This document shows, one piece after another, positions 35,535 through 43,649 of a stretch of 64,000 nucleotides of DNA. The notes below the pieces were generated by a model. The model worked only from the letters and a program-made list of their open reading frames with translations, did no database searches and was not told the origin of the DNA. The DNA is from Mesostigma viride (taxonomy: Eukaryota > Streptophyta > Mesostigmatophyceae > Mesostigmatales > Mesostigmataceae), in NCBI GenBank assembly GCA_009746045.1, contig RPFO01000418.1, forward strand, positions 653,756 through 717,755, in the 5' to 3' direction. A program made the position numbers and the translations under genes. The first letter of the stretch is position 1; every line of letters starts with the position of its first letter.

Positions 35535-36671
35535 ATGGACAAGACCACAGTCGAGGCCAAGTACAAGGAGTGCATGAAGTGGTTCGATGATAACGAAGAA
35601 ACCCACGGCAAGTTCCGGAACGACTTTATTCTAGACGTGATCCCAGTGTACATGCGGTACTGTCACTCTGTTCAGCGCAGAAAACCGGTGTCTTCCAAGT
35701 CGAGCGTCTGGACCAAAACAAAGCACGGCGAGCTCGTCGAGGTCACATTCCTCGAAAACGAGTGGGCGACGATCAAACAACAGAACAAAGAGACGACGCT
35801 CCCCTTCTCTGAGGCAGTCGAGAAAGGGCTGGTCAGCGAGCGTCTGAAGTACCGTCCACCTGTATCGGACAACGGGGATTTGGTGACTCGAGACAAGGGC
35901 TATCTTTACGACGAGTTTATGCTGGCGCTGTCGAAGTGGAGTTTCCTTCCATCTAAGATCACCGCTTGCTCAACTCCAGTGATGCTCTATGATTTATACG
36001 GCTTCTGTCCCGAATGCAAGGTCAACATGGTCGAGGACGTCTCGAGAGGCGACTTGATGTGCAGCAAATGCGGTCTCGCGACTCCGGCTACTAACCAGGG
36101 CGTAGAGTCCGTGCCATACGGCACTCAAATCGACACCACAGACTACTGCTACAAGCGCATCAATCATTTCAACGAGTGCATCGCGCAATTCAATGCTCGC
36201 GAAAAATCGAGCATTCCTGACGACATTCTGGACTCGATTCGCCTGGACTTCAAGAAGATGCGGCTTAGCAACAAGAACGACATCACCGTCAAGCACGTCC
36301 GCAAAGTGCTCAGAAAGCTGCGACTTTCTAAATATTTCGAGCATTCTGTTCAGATCACCCACATCCTCCACGGATCCACGCCGCCTACTATGACAATGGA
36401 GCAAGAGGAAAAGCTGCGTAACATGTTCCGAATGATTCAGAAGCCTTTTGAGGATGTGTGTCCCAAGAACCGAAAGAACTTTTTGAATTACTCGTATACA
36501 ATTCACAAAATGTGCCAGTTGTTGGGGTATGACAAATTCATTCAGTACTTTCCGCTGTTAAAGAGCAGAGAAAAGCTGTGGGGTCAGGATGTCATGTGGA
36601 AAGGCATCTGTAACAAGCTCAACTGGCAGTTCATCCCATCCACATTTATTCCTCCTGGTTCTCATCCATAG
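35535..36671 (+). CDS. VLTF3: VLTF3-like late transcription factor
   Basis: 378 residues from ATG 35535. A zinc ribbon, CPECKVNM followed by CSKCGLA (near 157-180), is followed by the conserved YCYKRINHFNE and FNAREKSSIPDDIL and the diagnostic C-terminal block FLNYSYTIHKMCQLLG, then FPLLKSREKLWGQD and NKLNWQFIPS. This is the NCLDV core gene related to poxvirus late transcription factor 3 (A2L), which directs late-gene transcription with the viral RNA polymerase. The gene is full length and intact. It overlaps the 3' end of the convergent PCNA gene by 26 bp. Confidence 0.95.
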   Translation: MDKTTVEAKYKECMKWFDDNEETHGKFRNDFILDVIPVYMRYCHSVQRRKPVSSKSSVWTKTKHGELVEVTFLENEWATIKQQNKETTLPFSEAVEKGLVSERLKYRPPVSDNGDLVTRDKGYLYDEFMLALSKWSFLPSKITACSTPVMLYDLYGFCPECKVNMVEDVSRGDLMCSKCGLATPATNQGVESVPYGTQIDTTDYCYKRINHFNECIAQFNAREKSSIPDDILDSIRLDFKKMRLSNKNDITVKHVRKVLRKLRLSKYFEHSVQITHILHGSTPPTMTMEQEEKLRNMFRMIQKPFEDVCPKNRKNFLNYSYTIHKMCQLLGYDKFIQYFPLLKSREKLWGQDVMWKGICNKLNWQFIPSTFIPPGSHP

Positions 36672-37387
36672 CTTCTCGCTCGCCTTCTCCTTCCTCGGTC
36701 TCTTCGCCGACCTGAGGTGCGAGTGCGAACATCAATGATCCGAGATCGCCTATCTTGTATTTAACTATCATCGGATATTCTGGCATAATAAAAATATCAA
36801 CTGTGTTGCATAGCCCCGAAGCTTTGGAAAATGTGCACAAGTAGCGGACAGAGTAAGTCTCGTCGATCCTGTCTCCGTTGACTGCATTCAGCGTCATTTC
36901 GGGGTGATTCTTTCCGATCTCCAGTTGGCAGTTTCCGATGTCGCCCGAACCGCTCAACACGATGTTATCTCCCCCGCATTCGATCCTGACCTTGTCGGCC
37001 ACAATGGAAATGTCGCGACAAATTTTCTGGAACTCGGAGCTGACCATGGTGATGCAAGTCATGTACTCCTTTTCGGGGATCTCGATCATTTCCTCGTCGA
37101 TGTCCATAAGTTTCATCTCGTAAGTCCATCGGGTGTTCTTCACGCGGTTGAGAATTGTGATCTGCAAAACGTCCAGGTTAGCGTCGTCAAGACGAAGTTC
37201 CAACTCGTCGTTGACGGTGACGTTTTTAAGAAGCTTGAACAGGTTGACGAGGCTGATACCGATCGTGTACTGCTTGTTGCATTTGTATTCCTCGATCTTG
37301 GACGCCTCGAGAAACGCGTGAAAGAGTGCGCAGTGAGCGAGGTCGAAAGAAACAATCCGGACACCTTTCTGATCGAAAAAGAAGTTT
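36646..37387 (-). pseudogene. PCNA: PCNA sliding clamp, C-terminal part, split by element 1
   Basis: Codes for all but the first 25 codons of a PCNA-type clamp. Features: FFFDQKGVRIVSFDLAHCAL and GISLVNLFKLLK in the first domain, an interdomain region IEIPEKEYMTCITM, and a second domain that ends with IVKYKIGDLGSLMFALAP and an acidic tail. The 5' part is at 42884-42960. The codon split by the insertion is restored by simple joining (two bases from one side, one from the other) to give 272 residues, near the family's normal 260. PCNA tethers DNA polymerase and is normally essential for viral replication, so this copy cannot support a virus unless another exists. Confidence 0.92.
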
Positions 37388-38117
37388 CTATTAACCGTGG
37401 AACTCCAGGGTAACCAGACTCTTTATTAAAACAATGAGTGGAGCACATACAAAAGGCAGGCCACATCCCGGCCGCCGATGCTCATGGGAACACTTATTGC
37501 TTGGCAAAGGCTAGCCTTACCCCCAAACACGCAGGGAGGGTGGGCGGGAAAAGAAAAGAGGCCGACCTTAGCTAGGTGGGTTTGTTTTTGTCCTTTTTTG
37601 CGTGTCATGCGGCCTTGGCCCGGACGGCATTTTTTCGCCACGCAAATGTTGCGTCTGAACAAATGACGCCATGTGGCGTTCTAATTGCCGGCAGCTTACG
37701 TAAGGCTGCCGGGGCTATTAGGTCACATATTGCGTGAGAGAAAGAATCTAGATCTAGTTAATCACTACGCCATGAGCCAAGAAACCTAGACAGTGGCAGG
37801 TTTATATCTCAACGTAGCTCCTGCCACCTGGCCAAGAAAAAACTGGCCAAAGCTTTGGCCACGACTGATCCGGATCAGGCCGCACCGGCCTCAAAAGGTT
37901 TGTCACGTGAACCCAATAACCTAGCTATAGCGGCTACCCTTCCATCTCACTATAAAGAAACTATGTTCAGAGAACCACGATTCTATTAACCGTGGAACTC
38001 CAGGGTAACCAGACTCTTTATTAAAACAATGAGTGGAGCACATACAAAAGGCAGGCCACATCCCGGCCGCCGATGCTCATGGGAACACTTATTGCTTGGC
38101 AAAGGCTAGCCTTACCC
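37388..38117 (-). repeat. A1-B1-A2 repeat cluster of element 1
   Basis: A1 (37388-37522) and A2 (37983-38117) start CTATTAACCGTGG and end CTAGCCTTACCC. B1 (37548-37979) ends TATGTTCAGAGAACCACG. No gene is supported across this roughly 800-bp stretch, although it holds short frames. Confidence 0.9.
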
Positions 38118-38189
38118 TTATATCCCTCCCTGGCGATCCATGCCAGGGGCAAAGAACCTAGCATAATGACAGAGAAATGAACAACCAAA

Positions 38190-41100
38190 TTAGGTGGAGG
38201 GCAATTTCAAAATAGCCCGCCAGGCCCGAGGGGGGCAGGCGGCCATGGCCCGAAGAATAACCTCAGGCAGCTGCACCTCCAAACTGCGGTGCAAGCCCAC
38301 ATAATGGGCAACCGTGGAGCTGCTAAGCCAGCGCCCCCGGCCCTGGATGTCCCCCATGCTGCGACCCGCGAGGAAATCGTGAGTGGCACCTCCATGCCGC
38401 AGCCCGTGAATGGTGAAAATCTGGGCGACCCCCAAGGCCTGACTCGCAGCCTGCCAAATGCGCCGGAATTGCGGGTAGGTGAAAGGGAACACGGCCTCCC
38501 AAGCGTGCTTACCCGCGATGCAGTGACGGAGGATGGTTTCAGACATCACATCTTCTACCACCACTGACTGAGTCTTGCCCTTAGAGGTCTTGGTAGACCT
38601 CAGCAGTAGGGCGCCCCGTTGAGCCGGCCCAAGCCGAACGTCAGGCTGGAGGCGCACATGGCCAACACGGAGGTTCAGCGCCTCCGAGATTCGCAGGTAA
38701 TGGCGGAACACGATGACAACCAGCAGGCCCGCAAGGCGCTGACCTTGCATGACCATCGTGCTGGCAAGTGCAAACGCCGCCTCCCATGGAATGGGAGGAG
38801 GGGCACGGGGGGGCACAAGTGTTTTCCACCCAGCGAGGACGCCACGGGCCAAGTCCCACCGCTTCACCATACCGGGATAATAAAGTTGCAACCCCATCAA
38901 GGCATTGACACACACTTGGCGGCTGTACCCCCGAAAATGAGCCCAGGCGACATACGCACAAAATGTCTCCTCAAGGGTGTCAGCTCGTGACGATGACCCG
39001 TCCGCCCGCCCACCAGCCTCCCACCAAGTCAAGAGGGAATCAAGACCACGACGGTAGGCCAGCAAAGTAGCCGGCTTTACTTTCCCCTCTAGCAATGGAA
39101 GGTAGCTAACAGGTGCAGGGGGCCCCGGGTTAGGATGGATGCCTTCCGCGGTCAGGTCGCGCACCCAGCCTGCCAAGAAAGTCGCCATGGATTGGCCGCG
39201 AGAAACGCCATCGGCTGGTTGAAGTGCACTCGGCGTCCACACCCACTGGGAACGACTCCCCGTGGCGAGGGTCAGCGCGCACAAGCGGCGGCACTGCTTG
39301 TTGAGCTTGTGGGATGAGGACCGCCCCTTAGCCAAGCAGCCCAACGCCGCGGTGGAGTCCACCAACCTCACCACCCGCTTGCCTCGGTTTGCCAAGCTGC
39401 GCGCACTCCTCTCCACGCCCTTCACTGCAGCCCGCACCTCCTTCTCGTTGATGTGCATCCCCGGATCCCGCCAACGACTCCGGACCCCAACCCGCCATTG
39501 CTGGCTAGTGATTGCTTGTTGCGCCCGCGCGCTCAGTGGCCTAGGGCCAGCGTAGGCCACCTCACTTGGTATGAGCAAAGTCGGGTACCCCCGCACCTCT
39601 CGTGCCCTCGCCAGCTCCGTCACATCGCCCGGCTCCATGGTTGCGTACACGACACCTTGCCCGTAGGTGGACGCGTCAGATGCAACCACCTCACGGGCCA
39701 AAGGTGCGCTTCGGTCAACCCTTAGCATGGGAGCCAAGGCCAGGGCACACTCTAACTCCTCCCGCACCCCGGCCCACAGCACCCAGGATCGCTGCCCCCA
39801 CCCTTGCAGGCTGATGAATTTGAAACATTGCTGCCAAATGGACAAGCAGCTGCGGCTTAACATCTGCAGCCACAACCACCGCCCCAAGACGGCAGCCAGC
39901 CCCTCGGCCGTAGCTCGGCCTCGAGTGAGTATAGCCTGCGTGTGGGCGATCACAAGGTTGAGCTGCTTGACCGTTGGTTCCAGCACGCCGTTCCGTCGGT
40001 GCACCACCCCTAGGGCTTCTAGCTCGTCCCCTTCCAGGCTCGCCATCTTAGTCTTCTCCTTAGACGGCACAAGGTTGTTAGGGAGGTAGCCTTCCTCAAT
40101 AGCGCGCGTGATGAGCTGGTTCACCGCCTCGCAGGTCCGCCCGTTGCTGGCCACCAAGTCATCAATAGTGATGGACAGCATGGGGGCAGGGGGGTTTTCC
40201 AGGTCAATCTGAAGCTCCCCGGCGCGCTCCTCCTTGTACTCGATGGCCAAGCGCAGTGGCTGGCCACACTCGTCGCGCACCAAGGTGAGCTCACCTGCGC
40301 TTGAGAGGTAGTTGACCTGGCGCCTCGGATCCAGGGCACCGGTCATGTAGAGCACCATCTCATGGATGGCCTCCCCCAGCGCCACCGCATGGGAATGTCC
40401 CATGGCCAGCACCTTGAGCACGGGCCACACCTTCCGCCTGGGCCCTGCCAGACCTACGCTAGTCGACCACACACTAGGAAGCCCTTGGTAGTCCCACCAC
40501 CACTCGGGCACCTCGATGGAATAGTAGTATGACACGAGGTCGCTCTTGGCGCAGTAGCACCAGCCTTTGATGTAGACCTCCACGAGGATGCCCAGGTGGG
40601 GTAGCAGGATCTTGGGGGGGTCCACCCACAGCAGGTTGCCCAGCTTCCTGTTGACGATGAACCGAAGCTCACCCACCCCCTTGGCCACTCCAAAGCAGCC
40701 ATCCACCCACTTGGGCCGCCTCTCCCGGAACGCCACCATGCCCACGCCCGCTGCCCGGCTCATGAGCTTGCCCCATTCAGCCATGGAGCATCCCCGGCTG
40801 GGCTTGGGCACATTCCAATACTTTGCGCTCGCCACGACCGCTGGCTTGATGCAGTTCTCTTCGCTGGCATATATCTCCCGCCAGCTCGGCCGCATAGCCA
40901 ACAGGTCGAGCAGCCGTGCCTTCCCCGCCACCTCCGCCTTTGGTAGACTCACCGCGTCCGCGCGCAGTTGTTCATACTTATTCTGCTTCCCATATATTGC
41001 ATCAGCACCTTCTTGCTCCTGGCCTGTCGCAACGCCCCCTACGCGGCGACTGTGCCAGGTGCAGTGCCTCTTGACCCTCGCAAGGGCCTCCTCCCTCCCC

Positions 41101-41633
41101 TTAGAGCACGCCCCTCTAGGGTTAGGAGGAGGGTCTTGCCCCCCTCCCCACAGCCAATTAAGCCAACGCACTACCTTGCATTGCAGTGTGTACTCGCGGT
41201 GGCGGCGCGTGGCACGCTGTCGCCGGCGTGCCGATCTCACCCTGCCCCACGCGGTGTACGCTGGCCTAAGTGGGTATGGCAGCGGGAAAAGGGAGCGGTC
41301 CCGCTGGGATTCTATTTCCCTACTTGTTGAGCCTTGCTGAGCTTGTCCAAGAGGATGGCAGTTTGGAGAGCTGCCTTGACAGCCGGGGTGGCTGACAGTG
41401 CAGCCTCCTCCCCCAATGGCAGGAGGTGGCTGGCCACCTTCCACCCCCCCCCTCCTTGCCCTTCCACCTGCAGCAAGGCCGCCACCACCCTCATTAGGTA
41501 CTCCATGCCCACAAGCTCCCCGGCTGCTGAGCCCAGCTCCTTGAGAAGGGTGTCCATGGCCAATGCAATGTTCATGACAATTTTCCTGTTCTCCATGTTC
41601 CGCCAATTTCCAGGCTTTACCGTCATGACCCAC
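38190..41633 (-). CDS. Pol of element 1: reverse transcriptase, RNase H, tyrosine recombinase
   Basis: One frame of up to 1147 residues (the first ~105 overlap gag and may not be translated as such). RT: AKSDLVSYYYSI with Asp366 and LSITIDDLV with Asp491-Asp492. RNase H: VASDASTYGQG (Asp653), MHINEKEVRAA (Glu near 730) and RLVDSTAALG (Asp759). Tyrosine recombinase at about 845-1147: RISEAL (Arg981), STKTSKGK, IHGLRHGG (His1076, Arg1079) and VAHYVGLH (Tyr1111). A 2A-like GIHPNPGP at 831-838 separates RNase H and recombinase. There is no integrase of DDE type. All catalytic residues are present, so the element may be active. Confidence 0.93.
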   Translation of the reverse strand: MGHDGKAWKLAEHGEQENCHEHCIGHGHPSQGAGLSSRGACGHGVPNEGGGGLAAGGRARRGGVEGGQPPPAIGGGGCTVSHPGCQGSSPNCHPLGQAQQGSTSREIESQRDRSLFPLPYPLRPAYTAWGRVRSARRRQRATRRHREYTLQCKVVRWLNWLWGGGQDPPPNPRGACSKGREEALARVKRHCTWHSRRVGGVATGQEQEGADAIYGKQNKYEQLRADAVSLPKAEVAGKARLLDLLAMRPSWREIYASEENCIKPAVVASAKYWNVPKPSRGCSMAEWGKLMSRAAGVGMVAFRERRPKWVDGCFGVAKGVGELRFIVNRKLGNLLWVDPPKILLPHLGILVEVYIKGWCYCAKSDLVSYYYSIEVPEWWWDYQGLPSVWSTSVGLAGPRRKVWPVLKVLAMGHSHAVALGEAIHEMVLYMTGALDPRRQVNYLSSAGELTLVRDECGQPLRLAIEYKEERAGELQIDLENPPAPMLSITIDDLVASNGRTCEAVNQLITRAIEEGYLPNNLVPSKEKTKMASLEGDELEALGVVHRRNGVLEPTVKQLNLVIAHTQAILTRGRATAEGLAAVLGRWLWLQMLSRSCLSIWQQCFKFISLQGWGQRSWVLWAGVREELECALALAPMLRVDRSAPLAREVVASDASTYGQGVVYATMEPGDVTELARAREVRGYPTLLIPSEVAYAGPRPLSARAQQAITSQQWRVGVRSRWRDPGMHINEKEVRAAVKGVERSARSLANRGKRVVRLVDSTAALGCLAKGRSSSHKLNKQCRRLCALTLATGSRSQWVWTPSALQPADGVSRGQSMATFLAGWVRDLTAEGIHPNPGPPAPVSYLPLLEGKVKPATLLAYRRGLDSLLTWWEAGGRADGSSSRADTLEETFCAYVAWAHFRGYSRQVCVNALMGLQLYYPGMVKRWDLARGVLAGWKTLVPPRAPPPIPWEAAFALASTMVMQGQRLAGLLVVIVFRHYLRISEALNLRVGHVRLQPDVRLGPAQRGALLLRSTKTSKGKTQSVVVEDVMSETILRHCIAGKHAWEAVFPFTYPQFRRIWQAASQALGVAQIFTIHGLRHGGATHDFLAGRSMGDIQGRGRWLSSSTVAHYVGLHRSLEVQLPEVILRAMAACPPRAWRAILKLPST

Positions 41634-42364
41634 GACCGGATTCCCATCCCATTGTCGCTGGCGTCCTCCAACACCCCCGGCAGCACCCGCTCCGAAACCC
41701 GATATTTCACGCTCTTGGCTCGGCTTGGCAGCGCCACCCCTTTCGAGGCCTTGAAGTGGCTTCCCGCCCCCTCCATTCCTCCCAGCGCTGCCTTCAAACC
41801 TTGCATGAATTTCTCGGCTGCGACCTCCCCCTCCTCGTCCTCCTCGTCGTCCTGATTTTCGGTTTCCGGAGGTGCCCCAACGAATGTCGCCAACCTCGCC
41901 CTCATTTCCTTTCCGACAGCCCCCCCACCTGCCGAAACCTTGGCCGCGCCTTTCGGCTTGGCCATTTTTCGCTGCGCAGGTGTCGTTGGTGGCAGCGCCT
42001 GATCCTCCTCGTCCGCCGCGAGATCTGCCACGGCCAGCAGTTTTGCCACCAACGTTCCGTTTGGGTCACGTGCGTCCAACACGTCGCCAACATCAACGTG
42101 ATCGGCCAGCAACTGCACGACAGACTTCAGCTGGCTCGAGCTCCACGAGCTGGCGTCCGTCACCCAGTCCTCGGCACCGAAGACCTGCTCGACTGCCCCC
42201 ACCGCCTCTGCGGGGCTGATGCACTTGGCGAGCAGAGTGGCGAGCTGCTTCTTTTTGGCGCTGAAGGCGACTGGCGCGTGACTGGCGGCAGCAGCCCGCG
42301 GTGTGGGCGTCCCGTCCTCCCCGCGCGCTGCCTGCCCTCCTGTAGCTTTGCGCCCCTTCGGCAT
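41312..42364 (-). CDS. Gag-like protein of element 1
   Basis: 350 residues from ATG 42364. Ala/Glu-rich, with a central acidic run (DDEEDEEGEVAAEKF) and a conserved C-terminal half (ERVLPGVLEDASDNG, KIVMNIALAMDTLLKELG, MEYLMRVVAALLQVEG) shared with the gag of element 2. No zinc knuckle is present. The pol frame overlaps its 3' end in the -1 relation, which is the same in both elements, so pol may be made by frameshifting or re-initiation. Confidence 0.8.
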   Translation of the reverse strand: MPKGRKATGGQAARGEDGTPTPRAAAASHAPVAFSAKKKQLATLLAKCISPAEAVGAVEQVFGAEDWVTDASSWSSSQLKSVVQLLADHVDVGDVLDARDPNGTLVAKLLAVADLAADEEDQALPPTTPAQRKMAKPKGAAKVSAGGGAVGKEMRARLATFVGAPPETENQDDEEDEEGEVAAEKFMQGLKAALGGMEGAGSHFKASKGVALPSRAKSVKYRVSERVLPGVLEDASDNGMGIRSWVMTVKPGNWRNMENRKIVMNIALAMDTLLKELGSAAGELVGMEYLMRVVAALLQVEGQGGGGWKVASHLLPLGEEAALSATPAVKAALQTAILLDKLSKAQQVGK

Positions 42365-42451
42365 TGCTGCTCAGGGCCAAAAATGGCTCCGACAGTACAG
42401 GTTCGTCAAACCAGAGGTTCGTTTCCCCTGGCTTGCTGTCGCCGCCCTCGT

Positions 42452-42883
42452 GAAAAGAAAAGAGGCCGACCTTAGCTAGGTGGGTTTGTTTTTGTCCTTT
42501 TTTGCGTGTCATGCGGCCTTGGCCCGGACGGCATTTTTTCGCCACGCAAATGTTGCGTCTGAACAAATGACGCCATGTGGCGTTCTAATTGCCGGCAGCT
42601 TACGTAAGGCTGCCGGGGCTATTAGGTCACATATTGCGTGAGAGAAAGAATCTAGATCTAGTTAATCACTACGCCATGAGCCAAGAAACCTAGACAGTGG
42701 CAGGTTTATATCTCAACGTAGCTCCTGCCACCTGGCCAAGAAAAAACTGGCCAAAGCTTTGGCCACGACTGATCCGGATCAGGCCGCACCGGCCTCAAAA
42801 GGTTTGTCACGTGAACCCAATAACCTAGCTATAGCGGCTACCCTTCCATCTCACTATAAAGAAACTATGTTCAGAGAACCACG
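42452..42883 (-). repeat. B2 repeat of element 1
   Basis: 432 bp, matching 37548-37979. On the coding strand it is the 5' end of the element and would hold the promoter; an inverted TATAAAG-type sequence lies near 42855-42861 on the plus strand. Confidence 0.9.
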
Positions 42884-42960
42884 ATCACATCGTTCGTGAG
42901 TTCCTTCAAAACCTCCACGAGCATCTTGATGGAAGAACCTTGCACGGTTCGGAATTCCAT
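42884..42960 (-). pseudogene. PCNA: PCNA sliding clamp, N-terminal 25 codons
   Basis: From ATG 42960 the frame reads MEFRTVQGSSIKMLVEVLKE, the beta-alpha start of PCNA domain 1, and ends two bases into a codon at the junction with element 1. The rest of the gene is at 36646-37387. Confidence 0.88.
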
Positions 42961-42963
42961 GAT

Positions 42964-43215
42964 TTAGGCCGCGACGGACCCTAGGTACGTGTACCCTATA
43001 AAGTTGACGTCTGTGTCTTTCGTGATCGGGTTTTTACCTCCTTTTTCGAGAAAAAAAATCACTCGCTGACCCTGAATCACGGTTGAGTATATGCGATGGT
43101 TGCCGATATCGAACGGGTTCACGCGAGAAAGAGTCTCTCCGCTTTGAGAAAACCGCAAAAACTTGTGGATGTTGACGATGTTCGCTTCCAATACCTTGGC
43201 TTTCTGCGCGTTCAT
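42964..43215 (-). CDS. Small hypothetical protein
   Basis: 83 residues from ATG 43215, ending 3 bp before the PCNA start on the same strand, so both genes were probably co-transcribed before the insertion. The sequence is beta-rich (HRIYSTVIQGQRVIFFLEKG, VNFIGYTYLGSV). No family is recognised. Confidence 0.55.
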   Translation of the reverse strand: MNAQKAKVLEANIVNIHKFLRFSQSGETLSRVNPFDIGNHRIYSTVIQGQRVIFFLEKGGKNPITKDTDVNFIGYTYLGSVAA

Positions 43216-43293
43216 CGAAGTCTGACCATTTCCAACAATCTTTATGTTCGTTCTAGAACGAAGGTGGAAAATATCAGTTACAATTATCCCAAA

Positions 43294-43590
43294 ATGCCGT
43301 CCTCTTCTACAACCGGATCTATCGCCGATATCTTATATGACGGCGTGCGTCGTGGTTGGTCGGTGTCCATGAACAAGGACGGACACGTCGTTTTCGAGGT
43401 CCCAAGCGACGAAGACGATGACGTAAGCTTGCCCGTTGCAGATATTATAGATGCTGTGCCGATACTTGACGAAACCACTACGTGCAAGCGACGCAGAAGC
43501 GTTCACAAGACATCTCAATACGTACCATTGGCTTCCGGAAAGAGACTCCGCGTGCAAGTCAAAGTGACCGAGGAGGAAGATCCAAATTAA
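43294..43590 (+). CDS. Small hypothetical protein
   Basis: 98 residues from ATG 43294, divergent from the previous gene (78 bp between starts). An acidic centre (PSDEDDDVSLPVADIID) and basic C-terminal part (CKRRRSVHKTSQ) are visible. The family is unknown. It is followed 59 bp later by the LysM gene. Confidence 0.5.
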   Translation: MPSSSTTGSIADILYDGVRRGWSVSMNKDGHVVFEVPSDEDDDVSLPVADIIDAVPILDETTTCKRRRSVHKTSQYVPLASGKRLRVQVKVTEEEDPN

Positions 43591-43649
43591 ATCTTTGAAC
43601 ATTATAGAAACTCAAACTGGATCTTCCAAGAGCACCGTCCAGCGGAAAC

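Larger units (their letters stand above)
37388..42883 (-). mobile_element. Tyrosine-recombinase retrotransposon, Ngaro/PAT type, element 1 (5496 bp)
   Basis: On the coding (minus) strand the order is B repeat, gag, pol, A repeat, B repeat, A repeat, that is split direct repeats as in Ngaro and PAT elements. Repeats on the plus strand: A1 37388-37522, B1 37548-37979, A2 37983-38117, B2 42452-42883; A copies are both 135 bp and B copies both 432 bp. B1 and A2 meet at an ATT spacer (37980-37982), the expected circle junction. There is no target-site duplication, in keeping with recombinase-mediated integration. It lies inside PCNA. Confidence 0.92.

Noticed and set aside
41300..41340. Programmed -1 frameshift site at the gag/pol overlap of element 1
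   Set aside because: The frame relation is -1 in both elements, but I found no canonical X-XXY-YYZ heptamer near the gag stop, so no site is annotated.
38207..42475. Many plus-strand frames of 60-250 codons across element 1 (and likewise 48103-52049 in element 2)
   Set aside because: They are antisense to conserved gag and pol frames, are GC-driven and have no domain content.
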